64,000 nt of DNA from DASZKW01 sp035552775 (GTDB lineage: Bacteria; Actinomycetota; Acidimicrobiia; Acidimicrobiales; Palsa-688): assembly GCA_035552775.1 (NCBI GenBank), contig DASZKW010000036.1, positions 62,001 to 126,000 of the forward strand. Direction: 5' to 3'. The notes beneath the pieces were generated by a model. That model did no database searches. It saw only the letters and a program-made list of their open reading frames with translations, and was not told the origin of the DNA. A program made the position numbers and the translations under genes. This document shows positions 1 through 9,107 of the stretch, piece by piece; within the stretch, counting starts at the first letter, position 1; each line of letters opens with the position of its first letter.

Positions 1-473
1 ATGCGGTCGTCGTAGACGAGTGAGGTGTTGGACTGCTCCGCGCTCACCGGGCGCACACGCTCCGCCGACTCCGACCCGTCGCTCACCACCGCGAGCAGGG
101 CGAGGGCGAGCTCGGGATCGAGGGTGGCGTCGTAGTAATACTTGGAGCCGACGGCACCCAGGACCTCGGCGTCGTGGCCGCCTAGGAAATCCGCCGGTTC
201 GCCGCCCGGCCGCTCCCCGATCAGCACCTGGTATCGAGCGCCCTCCCCTTCGACTCGGGCCCACAGCAGACGGCGTTGAGCGACGGTCGTCACCAGCTCG
301 CCCGCGGTCACCACGCTTACGTCGTCGTCACCGGGTTCGGCCGAGCCCGCGTACCAGCGCTGCCGGCCAAGGTAGGCGGGGATCATGGCGTCCACGCCGG
401 GCGGCAAGGGGCCCAACACCAGCTCCCGGTTCACGGTCGCACTCTGTCGGTCACGCCGGCCTCCCATCGCCAT
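1..473 (-). CDS. mak: Maltokinase, N-terminal part (cut by window edge)
   Basis: This is the N-terminal part of a leftward gene that runs off the window. Maltokinase phosphorylates maltose to maltose-1-phosphate, the substrate of GlgE. The visible 157 codons contain QRWYAG near residues 38-43, typical of the maltokinase N-terminal cap, and EQSNTS near 146-151, the start of the kinase-like fold. The gene begins 7 bp after the treS stop and is clearly in the same operon. Start choice is uncertain: ATG at 473, ATG at 467 or GTG at 434 are all in frame, with no strong ribosome site for any. The kinase catalytic half is not seen. Identification rests on these motifs plus the treS-glgE context. Confidence 0.85.
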   Translation of the reverse strand, partial: MAMGGRRDRQSATVNRELVLGPLPPGVDAMIPAYLGRQRWYAGSAEPGDDDVSVVTAGELVTTVAQRRLLWARVEGEGARYQVLIGERPGGEPADFLGGHDAEVLGAVGSKYYYDATLDPELALALLAVVSDGSESAERVRPVSAEQSNTSLVYDDR

Positions 474-479
474 CCCGCC

Positions 480-2165
480 TCAACCGTCTGTCAGCTCGAA
501 CCAGTAGAAGCCGTACGGCGCCAGGGTCACGAAGTACGGCAGTTCGCCGATCCGGGGGAACGGCGTGCGTCCGAGCAACTCTATGGGCACCTTGCCCTCC
601 CAGCGCTGTAAGGGAAGCTCGGCCGGCTGCGCGAAGCGGGACAGGTTGCACACGCAAAAGACGGTGTCGGGCGCCTCACCGCGGCTGGCTGCGCCACCGC
701 CGACCACCGTGCGGGTCGAACGCATGTAGGCGAGGACCGACGGGTTGTCGGTCGACACCACGTCGAAGGTCCCGGTCCCGAACACGGGGTGCTGTTTGCG
801 CACCTCGAGCATCCGCTTGGTCCAGTGCAGTTGAGAGCTCGGGTTGCGGAGGCCCGCCTCCACGTTGACCGACTGGTAACCGTAGACGGGGTCCATGATC
901 GCGGGCAGGTAGAGCTGGGCGAAGTCGGCCCGGCTGAAGCCGGCGTTGCGGTCGGGGGACCACTGCATCGGGGTGCGCACACCGTCACGGTCGCCGAGGT
1001 AGATGTTGTCCCCCATCCCGATCTCGTCGCCGTAGTACAGGATCGGTGAGCCGGGAAAGCTGAAAAGGAGGGCGTGGAGAAGCTCGGCGACCCGGCGGTC
1101 GTTGTCCACCAGAGGCATGAGACGGCGGCCGATACCCATGTTCCTTTTCATGCGGGGTTCCTTGGCATACTCCGCCCACATGTAGTCGCGCTCCTCGTCG
1201 GTGACCATCTCCAACGTGAGCTCGTCGTGGTTGCGCAAGAAGATGCCCCATTGGCACCCGTCGGGGATGTCGGGCGTGCGCGACAGGATCTCGGTGATGG
1301 GGTGACGCTGTTGGCGCCGCAGCGCCATGAACATCCTGGGCATGACCGGGAAGTGGAAGCACATCTGGCACTCGTCGTCGTCGCCGAAGTACTCGACCAC
1401 GTCCTCGGGCCACTGGTTGGCCTCGGCCAGGAGCACCTTTCCGGGGTAGAGGTCGTCGACCTCCTTGCGTAGGCGCTTCAGGTAGTTGTGGGTCTCGGGC
1501 AGGTTCTCCCCGTTGGTGCCCTCCCGCTCGAAGAGGTAGGGCACCGCGTCGAGGCGGAAGCCGTCTAGGCCTATGTCGAGCCAGTAGCGGAGGACGTCGA
1601 GCATCGTCTCGGCGACCTCGGGATTGTCGTAGTTGAGATCGGGCTGATGGGCGAAGAAGCGGTGCCAGTAGAACTGGCCCCGTTTGGCGTCAAAGGTCCA
1701 GTTGGACTTCTCGGTGTCGACGAAGATCACGCGCGCATCGGCGTAGCGGGTGTCGTCGTCGCTCCACACATACCAATCCGCCTTCGGATTGGTGCGGCCC
1801 TCTCGCGACTGCACGAACCAAGGGTGCTGGTCGCTGGTGTGGTTCATGACCAGATCGGCGATGATCCGTATGCCGCGCTTATGGGACTCCTCGACCAGCT
1901 CGACCGCATCGGCCAGGTCCCCGTACTCCGGCAGCACGGTCCAGAAATCACTTATGTCGTAGCCACCGTCGCGAAGCGGGGACTGGTAGAACGGCAACAG
2001 CCACAGGCAATCTATACCCAGCCACTGGAGATAATCGAGCTTCGCGGTGATGCCCCGCAGGTCGCCGCTACCGTCGTTGTTGGAGTCGTAGAAGCCGCGT
2101 ACGAGGATCTCGTAGAACACGGCCCGCTGGTACCAGCGGGGGTCGTCCCCCAAAGCTGCGCTCAT
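480..2165 (-). CDS. treS: Trehalose synthase (maltose alpha-D-glucosyltransferase)
   Basis: TreS interconverts trehalose and maltose in the cytoplasm and feeds maltose to maltokinase. The 561-residue protein is a GH13 enzyme: DLVMNHTSDQHPWF near 104-117, nucleophile D206 in GFRLDAVPYL, acid/base E248 in LLAEANQWP, and RNHDE at 311-315. It stands alone here, whereas in many bacteria it is fused to maltokinase; the separate kinase lies directly downstream. The start ATG at 2165 overlaps the glgE stop as ATGA, so translation is probably coupled. A longer frame beginning at 2240 would run into glgE and is not needed by the family. Order glgE-treS-mak is a complete trehalose-to-maltose-1-phosphate route. 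Confidence 0.96.
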   Translation of the reverse strand: MSAALGDDPRWYQRAVFYEILVRGFYDSNNDGSGDLRGITAKLDYLQWLGIDCLWLLPFYQSPLRDGGYDISDFWTVLPEYGDLADAVELVEESHKRGIRIIADLVMNHTSDQHPWFVQSREGRTNPKADWYVWSDDDTRYADARVIFVDTEKSNWTFDAKRGQFYWHRFFAHQPDLNYDNPEVAETMLDVLRYWLDIGLDGFRLDAVPYLFEREGTNGENLPETHNYLKRLRKEVDDLYPGKVLLAEANQWPEDVVEYFGDDDECQMCFHFPVMPRMFMALRRQQRHPITEILSRTPDIPDGCQWGIFLRNHDELTLEMVTDEERDYMWAEYAKEPRMKRNMGIGRRLMPLVDNDRRVAELLHALLFSFPGSPILYYGDEIGMGDNIYLGDRDGVRTPMQWSPDRNAGFSRADFAQLYLPAIMDPVYGYQSVNVEAGLRNPSSQLHWTKRMLEVRKQHPVFGTGTFDVVSTDNPSVLAYMRSTRTVVGGGAASRGEAPDTVFCVCNLSRFAQPAELPLQRWEGKVPIELLGRTPFPRIGELPYFVTLAPYGFYWFELTDG

Positions 2166-4099
2166 ATCCCCGCCCGCAGGTTGAGGATGTGGACCACCCG
2201 CGATGCCGGGTCGAGGCGCACGAAGGGGTGGGCGCTCCACATGTACAGCTCTCCGGACAGCTCGTCGATGACGTAGAAGGGCCGGTCACCGGGCACGCCC
2301 AGAACCGCGGTGTCGAGGTGCAGGGTCGACTCCTGCACCTGGGCGGAGTCGAGGGTCACCACCACGAGCACCACGTCGGCGCCGTCGTCGCTCGTCTTGG
2401 AGAAGGCGACGATAGCCGGATTGTCGCTCGGATGCATCTTGATCGTGCGCAACCGGGAGAAGGCCGGGTGGCGCCGGCGTATGGCGTTGACGGCGGTGAT
2501 CAGCGGGGCCAGCGTCTGCGTCTGGGCGAAGTCACGGTGTTTGATCTCGTACTTCTCGGAGTTGAGGTACTCCTCGTCGGTGGACGACGCAGGCAGGTTC
2601 TCGTAGAACTCGTAGCCGCTGTAGATCCCGTAAGACGGGCTGAGCAGGGCAGCCAGGATGAAACGTGAGGCGAACGCCGCCGGAGGTCCGTGGCGCAGGG
2701 GCCCAGAGAGGATGTCGGGCGTGTTGGGCCAGAAATTGGGGCGCATGAAGTCGGCCGCGGGGCCATGCGCCAACTCCTCGATGAAAGCCCAGATCCCGTC
2801 TTCACCGTGCTGCACGGTGCGCCACGTGAAGTACGTGTAGCTCTGCGTGAAACCCACCTCGGCGAGCTTGGCCATGACCTTGGGGCGCGTGAAGGCCTCG
2901 GCCAGAAAGATCACGTCGGGGTGGTCGGCCTGGATGGCAGGGATCAGCCACTCCCAGAATGCGACCGGTTTGGTGTGGGGATTATCGACGCGAAAGATGT
3001 ATATCCCCTTCGCAATCCAAAAATCGAGAATATCCTTGCACGCCGCCCAAAGGGCCTTGCGATCAGAGTCCCGGTCAGGCCAGAAATTGATGGGGTAGAT
3101 GTCTTGATACTTCTTGGGAGGGTTCTCGGCGTAGGCGATGGAGCCATCCGGGCGGTGGTGGAACCATTCCGGGTGATCGTGGACCCAGGGATGGTCAGGG
3201 GAGCACTGGAGGGCGTAGTCGAGCGCCACCTCCACCCCGTGGGCGGCCGCCACCGCGAGGAGATGGTCGAAGTCTTCGAACGTGCCCAACTCGGCATGGA
3301 TGGCTGTGTGGCCACCTTCTGGCGAACCGATCGCCCACGGGCTGCCCGGATCGTGGGGTCCGGCGGTCAGGGAGTTGTCGCGGCCCTTGCGCTCCGTGGT
3401 GCCGATGGGGTGCACGGGCGGGAGGTACAACACGTCGAACCCCATGGCTGCTATTGCGGGGACCCGCGCCGCCGTGCCCCTGAAGCCGCCGAACGATCGC
3501 GGGAACAGTTCATACCACGCTCCGCACAGTGCCAGCTCACGGTCCACCCACAGGGGCGCGGGGGCGCTGCGGGTGAGCCGTGGCGCCCCCTCGGGGCCGG
3601 CGAGGCCGGCGGCCACGCCGGCCGACAGCGCCCGGACCAGGCGAGCGGCGGGGGGGAGGCGATCATCGCGCAGGGCAGCGAGAGCAGTGGCTATCGGCGG
3701 CTCGGCGATGTCCGCGCCGGCGAGCATGGCAACCCCTTCGGCGATCTCGACTGACACGTCCTGGTCGGCTCCCAGCTTGGCTTCCACCCGCCCGACCCAG
3801 CTGGCATGGCGGTCGACCCACGCCTCTATCACCACCTGCCGGGGCCCGAGGCCGTCGGGCACGACCACGGTGCCGCCCCAGCTGTCGTTGATACCCAGGG
3901 CGAGAGGCGCCCACGCCAAGACCTCGCCCCCGCCGCCGGCCTCGATGAGGGCCCGAGCGGCCAGCGTGTCGCGGCCGTCGGTGAATATAGTCGCCGACAC
4001 GGGGATGGCTTCGCCCTGCACCGCCTTGGCCATGAAGCCCGCGTGGGGTGCCGCGGGACGGACGTCATCGATCACCACACGACCGGTCACCCGATCCAC
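2162..4099 (-). CDS. glgE: Alpha-1,4-glucan:maltose-1-phosphate maltosyltransferase
   Basis: GlgE transfers maltosyl units from maltose-1-phosphate to the non-reducing end of alpha-glucan. The roughly 645-residue protein has the N-terminal beta-sandwich region (about 1-125), an inserted helical region, and a GH13 barrel. The nucleophile is D372 in FRVDNPHTKP and the acid/base E401 in FLAEAFTRP. These are the family's signature residues. The start is uncertain: GTG 4099 is chosen, GTG 4090 is equally possible, and a GTG at 4162 would run through the palindrome at 4125-4154. Neither has a good Shine-Dalgarno. The gene is divergent from glgP and overlaps treS by 4 bp. Confidence 0.95.
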   Translation of the reverse strand: MDRVTGRVVIDDVRPAAPHAGFMAKAVQGEAIPVSATIFTDGRDTLAARALIEAGGGGEVLAWAPLALGINDSWGGTVVVPDGLGPRQVVIEAWVDRHASWVGRVEAKLGADQDVSVEIAEGVAMLAGADIAEPPIATALAALRDDRLPPAARLVRALSAGVAAGLAGPEGAPRLTRSAPAPLWVDRELALCGAWYELFPRSFGGFRGTAARVPAIAAMGFDVLYLPPVHPIGTTERKGRDNSLTAGPHDPGSPWAIGSPEGGHTAIHAELGTFEDFDHLLAVAAAHGVEVALDYALQCSPDHPWVHDHPEWFHHRPDGSIAYAENPPKKYQDIYPINFWPDRDSDRKALWAACKDILDFWIAKGIYIFRVDNPHTKPVAFWEWLIPAIQADHPDVIFLAEAFTRPKVMAKLAEVGFTQSYTYFTWRTVQHGEDGIWAFIEELAHGPAADFMRPNFWPNTPDILSGPLRHGPPAAFASRFILAALLSPSYGIYSGYEFYENLPASSTDEEYLNSEKYEIKHRDFAQTQTLAPLITAVNAIRRRHPAFSRLRTIKMHPSDNPAIVAFSKTSDDGADVVLVVVTLDSAQVQESTLHLDTAVLGVPGDRPFYVIDELSGELYMWSAHPFVRLDPASRVVHILNLRAGI

Positions 4100-4124
4100 G
4101 CTAGGAGACTGGGGCACCGGGGGG

Positions 4125-4154
4125 ACAGTGCCGCCGCGGACGCGGCGGCACTGT
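4125..4154. promoter_or_regulatory. Perfect GC-rich palindrome between glgE and glgP
   Basis: Two perfect 14-bp arms, ACAGTGCCGCCGCG and its complement, flank a 2-bp centre (GA). The site is 25 bp from the likely glgE start and 35 bp from the glgP start, so it sits in the shared divergent promoter region. An operator for a sugar-responsive repressor is the simplest reading. A hairpin in the 5' leader of either gene is the alternative. No T-run follows on either strand, so it is unlikely to be a terminator. Seen directly; function inferred. Confidence 0.6.
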
Positions 4155-4176
4155 GCGCCCACGGGATGCGATCTTC

Positions 4177-4182
4177 TACGGT
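4177..4182 (+). promoter_or_regulatory. Candidate -10 element for leaderless glgP
   Basis: TACGGT lies 7 nt before the glgP ATG, and there is no Shine-Dalgarno between them. This TANNNT spacing is the usual sign of leaderless transcription in Actinobacteria. The -35 region is not recognisable and falls at the edge of the 4125-4154 palindrome, so an operator there could block polymerase. Confidence 0.4.
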
Positions 4183-4189
4183 GGCGCCG

Positions 4190-6772
4190 ATGAAGGCGCT
4201 ACGCAGCTTCACCGTCCGGGCCCGTCTGCCCGAGGCGCTGATCCCGTTGTCCGAGCTGGCTTCCAACCTCCGGTGGTCCTGGGATGAGCGCACCCGTGAC
4301 CTGTTCCGTTGGGTGGACCCCCAGACCTGGGAGCTGTCGTTCCACGACCCTGTCCGCCTCCTGGGCCTGGTCAAGCGGGACAGGCTGGACGCGCTGGCCG
4401 CCGACCCTGCATTCCTTGGGTTTCTGACCGAGATCAGCGACGACCTGCACCGCTACCTGGCCGGTCCCCGGTGGTTCCAGCAGCGCCACCTCCCGAGCGC
4501 GGCCGGCTCCGCACGCCGCGGCCAGATCAGGTCGGCGCTGCGGGCGGTGGCCTACTTCTCGCCCGAGTTCGGCATAGCCGAGGCCATCCCCCAGTACTCG
4601 GGCGGTCTCGGGGTGCTGGCGGGTGACCACTTGAAGGGCGCCAGCGGACTCGGTGTGCCCCTCGCCGGCGTGGGTCTCATGTACGGCCAGGGCTACTTCC
4701 GCCAGCGCTTGAACGCCGACGGTTGGCAGGAGGAGCACTACCCGCTCCTCGACCCTCACCGCATGGCACTGACCCTCGTGGACGGGGCCCGGGTCAGCGT
4801 GGACCTGGCCGGCGAAGAGCTCGTCGCCCAGATATGGCTGGCCCAGGTGGGAAGGGTCAAGCTCTACCTGCTCGACGCCGACGTCGACGACAACGTCGAC
4901 GAGCTGCGCGGTGTGACCGACCGCCTATACGGCGGCGGGACCGAGCACCGGCTGCGCCAGGAGATCCTCCTCGGCGTCGGCGGGGTGCGGGCGCTGGCAG
5001 CGCTCGGCGCAGAAACCCAGGTGTTCCACACCAATGAGGGCCACGCCGGCTTCATAGGCCTCGAGCGCATCCGCCGCCTGATCACCACCGAGGGCCTAGG
5101 TTTCGCCGACGCGGTCGAAGCGGTCCGGTCGGGCACCGTGTTCACCACGCACACACCCGTGCCCGCCGGCATCGATCGCTTCCCCCGCGACCTGATGGAG
5201 AGGTACTTCAAGTCGTGGTCGGCGGAGTGCGAGGTGTCGATAGATGCCCTCATGACGCTCGGTCACTTCCCGGGTGAGCCGCTCGACGCCCCCTTCAACA
5301 TGGCGATCATGGGGCTGCGCCTGGCGGGAATGTCCAACGGCGTGGCCAAGCTGCACGGCAGCACCAGCCGGTCGATGTTCCAGGGGCTGTGGCCGGAGGT
5401 TCCCGCCAACGAGGTGCCTATCTCCTCGGTAACCAACGGCGTGCACGGGCGCACGTGGGTGTCATCGGAGATGAGCGACCTGTTCTCCAAATACGTGTCG
5501 CCTGCGTGGGACGAGGCGGGCGCTACCGAGTGGTCACGCATCGACGACGCCCGCGATGACGAGCTGTGGCGCGCCCGCGAGCAGGGGCGCGAGGCACTGA
5601 TCGACGTGGTGCGGGACCGCTTGCGGCAGTCGCTGCTCGACCAGGGGATGTCCCCCACCGACGCAGCGTGGGCCGACGAGGTCCTCGATCCGCGTTACCT
5701 GGTCATCGGGTTTGGCCGCCGCTTCGCCACCTACAAGCGGGCGACGCTGCTGCTCGGCCAACCGGAGCGCCTGCGTGCCCTGCTGCTCGACCAGCACCGA
5801 CCGATCCAGCTGGTGTTCGCGGGGAAGGCCCATCCAGCCGACGACCTGGGCAAGCAGATGATCAGCGAAATCGTCCGCTTCAGCCGGGACCCTGCGGTGC
5901 GCCACAGGATCACCTTCGTACCCGACTACGACATCTCCGTGGCCCGCATGATGTACCAGGGCAGCGACGTGTGGCTCAACACCCCCCGCCGGCCGATGGA
6001 GGCCAGCGGCACCAGTGGGGAGAAGGCGGCGCTCAACGGTGCCCTCAACTGCTCGATCCTCGACGGTTGGTGGGACGAGTGCTTCGACGGCGACAACGGC
6101 TGGGCGATCTCGTCGGCCGAGTCGTACGGCGACGTGGGCCAGCGCGACCGGGTGGAGGCCGACAGCCTGTTCGAGATCCTCGAGCGACAGGTTGTGCCCT
6201 TGTTCTACGACCGGTCGGAGGGGCGCTTTCCGAGGGCATGGGTCCAGCGCATGAAGGCGTCCCTGCGCGCCCTCGGTCCCCGCGTGCAGGCCTCGCGGAT
6301 GGTGCGCGACTACGTCGAACGCTTCTACGAGCCCACCGCAGCGCGCACGGACCGGCTCAGCGCCGATGGTCACCGCCGGGCCAGGGAACTGGCGGTGTGG
6401 AAGCAGCGGGTGGTGGCAGCGTGGCCCTCGGTGCGGTTGATGGAGGTGGACGGCGACGCCGCCGCCGTCACCGATCTGGGCGACGTGCGGGGCGTGACAG
6501 TCGAGGTCGACCTGGCGACCCTGTCGAGCGACGACGTGGCGGTGGAGCTGCTGCACGGCCCGGTCGTGGCCGGCGACGAGATGGCCACGACCGAGATCGT
6601 GGGCCTGGAACTGGCGGGACCGGCCGGAGGCGGGGAAGGTGGCAGCCGCTACCTGTACCGGGGCAGTTTCGCCTGCGAGCAGGCCGGTCGCCACGGTTTC
6701 ACCGTTCGGGTCGTGCCCGCCCACCCCGATCAGACAACGGGGGTCGAGACCGGATGCGTCGCATGGTCTTGA
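4190..6772 (+). CDS. glgP: Alpha-glucan (maltodextrin/glycogen) phosphorylase
   Basis: GlgP releases glucose-1-phosphate from alpha-1,4-glucans using pyridoxal phosphate. The protein is 860 residues, the size of the actinobacterial alpha-glucan phosphorylases (glgP_alt type). It starts with MKALRSFTVRARLPE and has the N-terminal DUF3417 helical region (SNLRWSWDERTRDLF). The C-terminal GT35 half has GTSGEKAALNGALN, where K612 is the likely PLP lysine, followed by GWWDE. The start is set by this N-terminal homology; a longer upstream frame is antisense to glgE. It is divergent from glgE, so polymer synthesis and breakdown genes share one regulatory region. Confidence 0.95.
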   Translation: MKALRSFTVRARLPEALIPLSELASNLRWSWDERTRDLFRWVDPQTWELSFHDPVRLLGLVKRDRLDALAADPAFLGFLTEISDDLHRYLAGPRWFQQRHLPSAAGSARRGQIRSALRAVAYFSPEFGIAEAIPQYSGGLGVLAGDHLKGASGLGVPLAGVGLMYGQGYFRQRLNADGWQEEHYPLLDPHRMALTLVDGARVSVDLAGEELVAQIWLAQVGRVKLYLLDADVDDNVDELRGVTDRLYGGGTEHRLRQEILLGVGGVRALAALGAETQVFHTNEGHAGFIGLERIRRLITTEGLGFADAVEAVRSGTVFTTHTPVPAGIDRFPRDLMERYFKSWSAECEVSIDALMTLGHFPGEPLDAPFNMAIMGLRLAGMSNGVAKLHGSTSRSMFQGLWPEVPANEVPISSVTNGVHGRTWVSSEMSDLFSKYVSPAWDEAGATEWSRIDDARDDELWRAREQGREALIDVVRDRLRQSLLDQGMSPTDAAWADEVLDPRYLVIGFGRRFATYKRATLLLGQPERLRALLLDQHRPIQLVFAGKAHPADDLGKQMISEIVRFSRDPAVRHRITFVPDYDISVARMMYQGSDVWLNTPRRPMEASGTSGEKAALNGALNCSILDGWWDECFDGDNGWAISSAESYGDVGQRDRVEADSLFEILERQVVPLFYDRSEGRFPRAWVQRMKASLRALGPRVQASRMVRDYVERFYEPTAARTDRLSADGHRRARELAVWKQRVVAAWPSVRLMEVDGDAAAVTDLGDVRGVTVEVDLATLSSDDVAVELLHGPVVAGDEMATTEIVGLELAGPAGGGEGGSRYLYRGSFACEQAGRHGFTVRVVPAHPDQTTGVETGCVAWS

Positions 6773-6808
6773 GGTCGCACCGTCGGTGACGGCGCACGGT
6801 CCCTGAGC

Positions 6809-7768
6809 TCAGTCGTTTCCCCAGGGGGCGAGCAGGGTCTCGGCCGCGGTGTAAGGATCGACACGGCGGCCGACCACCTCGGCGCTTATCTCCTCCCAAC
6901 GCTCGCCGCCGGCGAGGCTGCGGACGTTACCCTCCAGCCTGCGAACGAGTATCCGGCTCAACTCGTCGAGAAGCCGGCGCTCCCGGCGCGCCACGAGCTC
7001 GCCGCTGCGCTGGAGGTAGCGGTGGTGCTCGCCCAGGGCTTCCCACAGGTCGTCGACGCCGTCCCCCGTCGACCCGTTGGTGAGCACGATGGGGGGCCGC
7101 CATCCCCCCATGGCTACGTTCATGTCGAGCATGTGGTCGAGGTCCCGGCGGGTCTCTCGGGCGCCGGGGCGGTCGGCCTTGTTGACCACCAGCACGTCGG
7201 CGACCTCGAGGAGGCCGGCCTTGTTGGCCTGGATGGCGTCGCCCCACCCCGGGTTGACCACCACGACGGTCGTGTCCGCCGTGCCCGCCACCTCGACCTC
7301 GACCTGGCCGACCCCAACGGTCTCGATGACCACCAAGGGCATGCCGACCGCACCCAGGACCCGGACCGCCTCGGCAGCGGCGAGGGCGAGACCTCCGAGG
7401 TGACCTCTGGTTGCCATCGAGCGAATGAACACCCCGTCATCGGTGGCATGCCCTTGCATGCGCACCCGATCGCCCAAGATGGCTCCGCCGGAGAACGGTG
7501 AGGTCGGGTCGATGGCGAGCACCCCTATCGGGGCGCCCCCGGCCCGGGCTCGGGAGATCAGGTGGTCCGTCAGGGTCGACTTGCCTGCGCCGGGCGCGCC
7601 GGTGATGCCCACGACGCGCTCGATGGCACCAGCGAGGGGAAACGCGATGCGTCCCACGGTACGTGCCTCCTCGCCGCCCCGTTCGACGAAGGAGATGAGT
7701 CGACCGGTAGCTCCCCTGTCGCCCTGGCGGGCTGCCGCCAGCAGCGTCTCGGGATCGCTCGACCGCAG
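6809..7768 (-). CDS. meaB: MeaB/ArgK-type G-protein chaperone of methylmalonyl-CoA mutase
   Basis: MeaB-type GTPases protect and reload B12-dependent acyl-CoA mutases. The protein has the P-loop GAPGAGKST, the switch segment DPTSPFSGGAILGDRVRM, ETVGVGQVEVEVA and the NKAD base motif. The nearest ATG/GTG/TTG start is GTG 7657, which has a good GGAGG and gives 282 residues. However, the 37 codons upstream read DPETLLAAARQGDRGATGRL and then ISFVERGG, exactly the family's N-terminal helices. With CTG 7768 the length is 319, close to the usual 320-330, and GGAG stands 8 nt before it. I therefore infer a CTG start. The gene follows murA by 2 bp. No mutase subunit is in the window. Confidence 0.85.
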   Translation of the reverse strand: MRSSDPETLLAAARQGDRGATGRLISFVERGGEEARTVGRIAFPLAGAIERVVGITGAPGAGKSTLTDHLISRARAGGAPIGVLAIDPTSPFSGGAILGDRVRMQGHATDDGVFIRSMATRGHLGGLALAAAEAVRVLGAVGMPLVVIETVGVGQVEVEVAGTADTTVVVVNPGWGDAIQANKAGLLEVADVLVVNKADRPGARETRRDLDHMLDMNVAMGGWRPPIVLTNGSTGDGVDDLWEALGEHHRYLQRSGELVARRERRLLDELSRILVRRLEGNVRSLAGGERWEEISAEVVGRRVDPYTAAETLLAPWGND

Positions 7769-7770
7769 GG

Positions 7771-9036
7771 CTAGTGCTCCGGGGTCGACACGAGCGAGAC
7801 GTCGGCGCCGAGGCCGCTCAACCGGCCGGCGAGGTCCTCGTACCCGCGCGCAATGTGGGCGGCATCGGTCACCACGGTCTCGCCCTCGGCACCCAAGGCG
7901 GCAACCACGAGTGCCGCTCCGGCCCTGATGTCGCTGGCTCGCACGGGCGCACCCGAGAGGCGGGGCACGCCGCGCACGACGGCATGGTGGCCCTCGGTGC
8001 GTATGTCGGCCCCTAGGCGGATCAGTTCGGACACGTAGCGGAACCGGCCCGCGAAGAGGTTCTCGGTGACTATGGCCACCCCGTCGGCGATCGACAGGGC
8101 GGCCACCAGGAACGGCTTGTAGTCAGTGGCGATCCCGGGGTACGGCAGGGTGGAGACGTCGACGGCGCGAGGACGCCGCGGGCACGATGCCCACAGCCCG
8201 TTTCCGGTTGGCGTGATCTGCAGACCCATCTCGCGCAGCTTGTGGAGCAGCATGTCCATGTGGTCGGCGCGGGCGCCGTCGACGAATATCTCGCCTCCCG
8301 CCACGGCCAGAGAGAACAGGTAGGTAGCCGCTTCGATCCGATCAGGGATCACGACGTGATCGGCGGCATGCAACGAGTCGGTGCCCTCAACCTCGATCGT
8401 CGAGGTCCCCGCCCCTGCGATGGCGGCGCCCATGCGAACCAGGAAATCGGCCAGGTCGGCGATCTCGGGCTCACGTGCCGCGTTGTCGATCACCGTCGTG
8501 CCCTTGGCCAGCACGGCGGCGAGGAGAAGGTTCTCGGTGGCGCCGACGCTTGGGAACTCGAGGACGACATGGGCGCCGAGCAGGCGGTCAGCGCGGGCGT
8601 CGATGTAGCCGTGGCGCAACTCGAAGGAGGCGCCGAGTTGCTCGAGCCCCGACAGGTGCAGGTCGATCGGGCGGGAGCCGAAGTCGTCGCCGCCGGGCAG
8701 CGCCACCCGGGCGCGACCGAAGCGGCTCAGCAGGGGGCCGAGTACGAGGATCGACGCCCGCATCCGCTCGACCAACTCGTAGCGGGCCACCGTGCCGCAC
8801 GTCGCCCCCTGGCGGATCCTCAGCTCTCCGGGCGCCGGCTTCCACACGGCCACCCCCATGGAGCGGAGAAGCTCCCCCATGATCTCCACGTCGGTGATGG
8901 AAGGGACATTGCGCAGCGTGTAGTCGCCCTCGGCGAGCAGGGTCGCAGCCATCAGCTTGAGCGCTGAGTTCTTGGCGCCCCCTACGCGGACGGTGCCGGA
9001 CAGCGGAGGGCCTGGGCGGACGACAATGTGATCCAT
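7771..9036 (-). CDS. murA: UDP-N-acetylglucosamine 1-carboxyvinyltransferase
   Basis: MurA performs the first committed step of peptidoglycan synthesis, adding enolpyruvate from PEP to UDP-GlcNAc. The 421-residue protein starts MDHIVVRPGPPLSGTVRVGG and has the conserved GGAKNSALK at 19-27. The catalytic loop reads PGGDDFGSRP at 114-123, so D117 occupies the place of the usual Cys115. Enzymes with Asp here, such as that of Mycobacterium tuberculosis, are active but insensitive to fosfomycin. The start at ATG 9036 is chosen over a GTG 42 bp upstream because it matches the family N-terminus. A CATACT box 9 nt upstream may be the promoter. Confidence 0.96.
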   Translation of the reverse strand: MDHIVVRPGPPLSGTVRVGGAKNSALKLMAATLLAEGDYTLRNVPSITDVEIMGELLRSMGVAVWKPAPGELRIRQGATCGTVARYELVERMRASILVLGPLLSRFGRARVALPGGDDFGSRPIDLHLSGLEQLGASFELRHGYIDARADRLLGAHVVLEFPSVGATENLLLAAVLAKGTTVIDNAAREPEIADLADFLVRMGAAIAGAGTSTIEVEGTDSLHAADHVVIPDRIEAATYLFSLAVAGGEIFVDGARADHMDMLLHKLREMGLQITPTGNGLWASCPRRPRAVDVSTLPYPGIATDYKPFLVAALSIADGVAIVTENLFAGRFRYVSELIRLGADIRTEGHHAVVRGVPRLSGAPVRASDIRAGAALVVAALGAEGETVVTDAAHIARGYEDLAGRLSGLGADVSLVSTPEH

Positions 9037-9107
9037 CGGCGGACCAGTATGCCCGCCGGCGGCGCCACCCCTCGACATCCCCTCCCCGCCTGGTTGTGAT
9101 CAGGGCA

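Noticed and set aside
3806..4189. Upstream extension of GlgP
   Set aside because: It is antisense to glgE and crosses the palindrome; the family N-terminus MKALRSFTVRARLP begins at 4190.
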